This document shows positions 19,416-20,361 of a stretch of 20,361 nt of DNA, piece by piece. Source of the stretch: Plakobranchus ocellatus (lineage: Eukaryota; Mollusca; Gastropoda; Plakobranchidae). The first letter of the stretch is position 1, and every line of letters starts with the position of its first letter. Under the pieces are notes generated by a model. It was not told the origin of the DNA. It worked only from the letters and a program-made list of their open reading frames with translations, and did no database searches. A program made the translations under genes and the position numbers. The DNA is taken from the NCBI GenBank assembly GCA_019648995.1, contig BLXT01007646.1, positions 2,729,879 to 2,750,239 of the forward strand. The letters run 5' to 3'.

Positions 19416-19615
19416 ACTACTATTCTACTATACTACTACAGATGCTATTAGTACTCTAGTTGCTACTAGTACTGCTGCTACTAATGCTGTTACTGCTGCT
19501 GCTTCTACGTTCGCTGCTGTTGCTGCAGCTGCTGCTGCGGCTCCTACTACTATTCTTGCTGCTTCTGCTAGTACCTCTAGCAGTGACATTGCTGTCATGT
19601 CTGCCTCTGCTTCTT
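19416..19615. repeat. Degenerate CTN/GCT trinucleotide repeat
   Basis: CTA, CTG, GCT and related triplets continue for about 200 bases. One frame gives an Ala/Thr/Ser-rich string without any domain. I read this as a decaying trinucleotide repeat, not as a gene. Confidence 0.85.
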
Positions 19616-19858
19616 TAATGGTGCTTAAATATGTTATTTGAACAATGATTACTTACAGTTTGTTCAGAATGAAAGTAACTCTATGAAAATATCACCTCGA
19701 AATTGCCTGCCTCTCCACCCTTCTTTCCCAGGCTGGCTGCACCCAAATTAAATAAACATAAAAACAACTTTGCTTCTATTAACTTGTATGGAAGCATTAT
19801 CAAAACCAGTTTGTCATTTCAATAACTAACTGGCCAGATGTAATTTTATTTGAAAAAG
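19616..19858. other. AT-rich stretch, no features
   Basis: Nothing recognised in this short interval between the CTN and GAT repeats. Confidence 0.5.
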
Positions 19859-19924
19859 AAGATGATGATGGTCGAAGTATTTATTAAGATGATGAGAGGG
19901 ATAGTGGCAGTGATGATCATGATA

Positions 19925-19975
<51 letters not shown>

Positions 19976-20042
19976 GTGATGATGACAACGATTTTTATAA
20001 AACTAAAGGTTGAACTGATGATGATGATAATGGTCGTGGTGG

Positions 20043-20089
<47 letters not shown>

Positions 20090-20091
20090 AT
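19859..20091. repeat. Two (GAT)n arrays with an imperfect spacer
   Basis: Pure GAT tracts at about 19924-19975 and 20042-20088 are joined by degenerate GAT/GGT sequence that includes an AT-rich, unique 30 bases (about 19985-20014). The polymethionine frame is a by-product. Confidence 0.96.
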
Positions 20092-20346
20092 GTAATTAAT
20101 AGTCTTTCTAAAAGGGACAAAAAGTTAATTTTGATAATAATGATCTTTTTAACTGTCTCAGTAATTATTGCCGTTGTTTCGATATAAGATTAAGCTTGCT
20201 ACACACTACTTAAGCTCTCTATATTAAGTAACAAGCTAAAAAATAGCTGCAAGACTTATAGACGAATAACTCATTGCAATCTCGAATTGTGATATTATTA
20301 AATATAGAAAGGGCTTGCCAATAGCGTATTTCAATTATTAATTGGG
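20092..20346. other. AT-rich stretch, no features
   Basis: No ORF or repeat recognised before the terminal CT tract. Confidence 0.5.
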
Positions 20347-20361
20347 TCTCTCTCTCTCTCT
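20347..20361. repeat. (TC)n microsatellite cut by window end
   Basis: Seven TC units reach the window edge. The orientation is opposite to the other GA tracts. The full length is unknown. Confidence 0.85.

Noticed and set aside
19387-19641. Ala/Thr/Ser-rich open frame as a mucin-like or antifreeze-like protein
   Set aside because: Follows the CTN triplet repeat exactly, starts in a SINE tail and has no signal peptide.
19850-20095. Polymethionine open frame
   Set aside because: Product of GAT repeats.

Overview
The window looks like non-coding DNA from an animal nuclear genome. It is AT-rich and densely packed with microsatellites: (GA)n, (CA)n, (AAT)n, (ATT)n/(ATC)n and (GAT)n. It also holds decayed retroposons, and I found no convincing host exon, rRNA, intact tRNA, CRISPR array or bacterial-style operon. 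Recurrent words such as TCTAGATC and TAGGCCTA, together with the tRNA-headed SINEs, make me think of a mollusc, perhaps a gastropod. That taxon guess is inference and weakly held.

The dominant feature is a nearly full-length but dead LINE (non-LTR retrotransposon) on the minus strand, about 1303-6550. In its own 5' to 3' direction it contains: a leader whose first bases carry a YY1-like AAGATGGCG motif; ORF1 (about 6217-4378), with an N-terminal region, a coiled coil, a Ser-rich linker and an SGNH/GDS esterase-like domain interrupted by a long C-run; ORF2 (about 4355-1815), with an APE-type endonuclease and a reverse transcriptase; a 3' UTR; and a (CAAT)n/(CAAG)n tail. Frameshifts, stops and lost catalytic motifs show it is inactive. 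A second 3'-end fragment of the same family lies directly behind it (about 6607-6917), in the same orientation. All the outer junctions are (GA)n tracts, giving the order (GA)n - LINE A - (GA)n - LINE B fragment - (GA)n. This suggests insertion into, or recombination at, (TC)n/(GA)n microsatellites.

A second theme is a tRNA-derived SINE family. I recognise six copies or relics by eye: about 870-1012 (+), 8191-8349 (-), 9942-10040 (-), 11875-12025 (-), 17975-18147 (+) and 19276-19415 (+). They share a tRNA-like head with A and B boxes, a body word near CCTGAGATCACCTTGTGGAC, and a CAAAC-rich tail. The best copy sits inside a CTA/CTN trinucleotide repeat. An isolated tRNA-like relic lies at about 7616-7690.

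Other structures are a roughly 205-bp fold-back palindrome at 8421-8626, an imperfect 99-nt hairpin at 18747-18845, and many simple repeats. The stretches from 10.1-11.8 kb, 13.9-15.9 kb and 16.6-17.9 kb are AT-rich with little recognisable structure. Nothing here forms a host pathway. The functional logic is that of transposons, with LINE-encoded machinery (now dead here) of the kind SINEs exploit.
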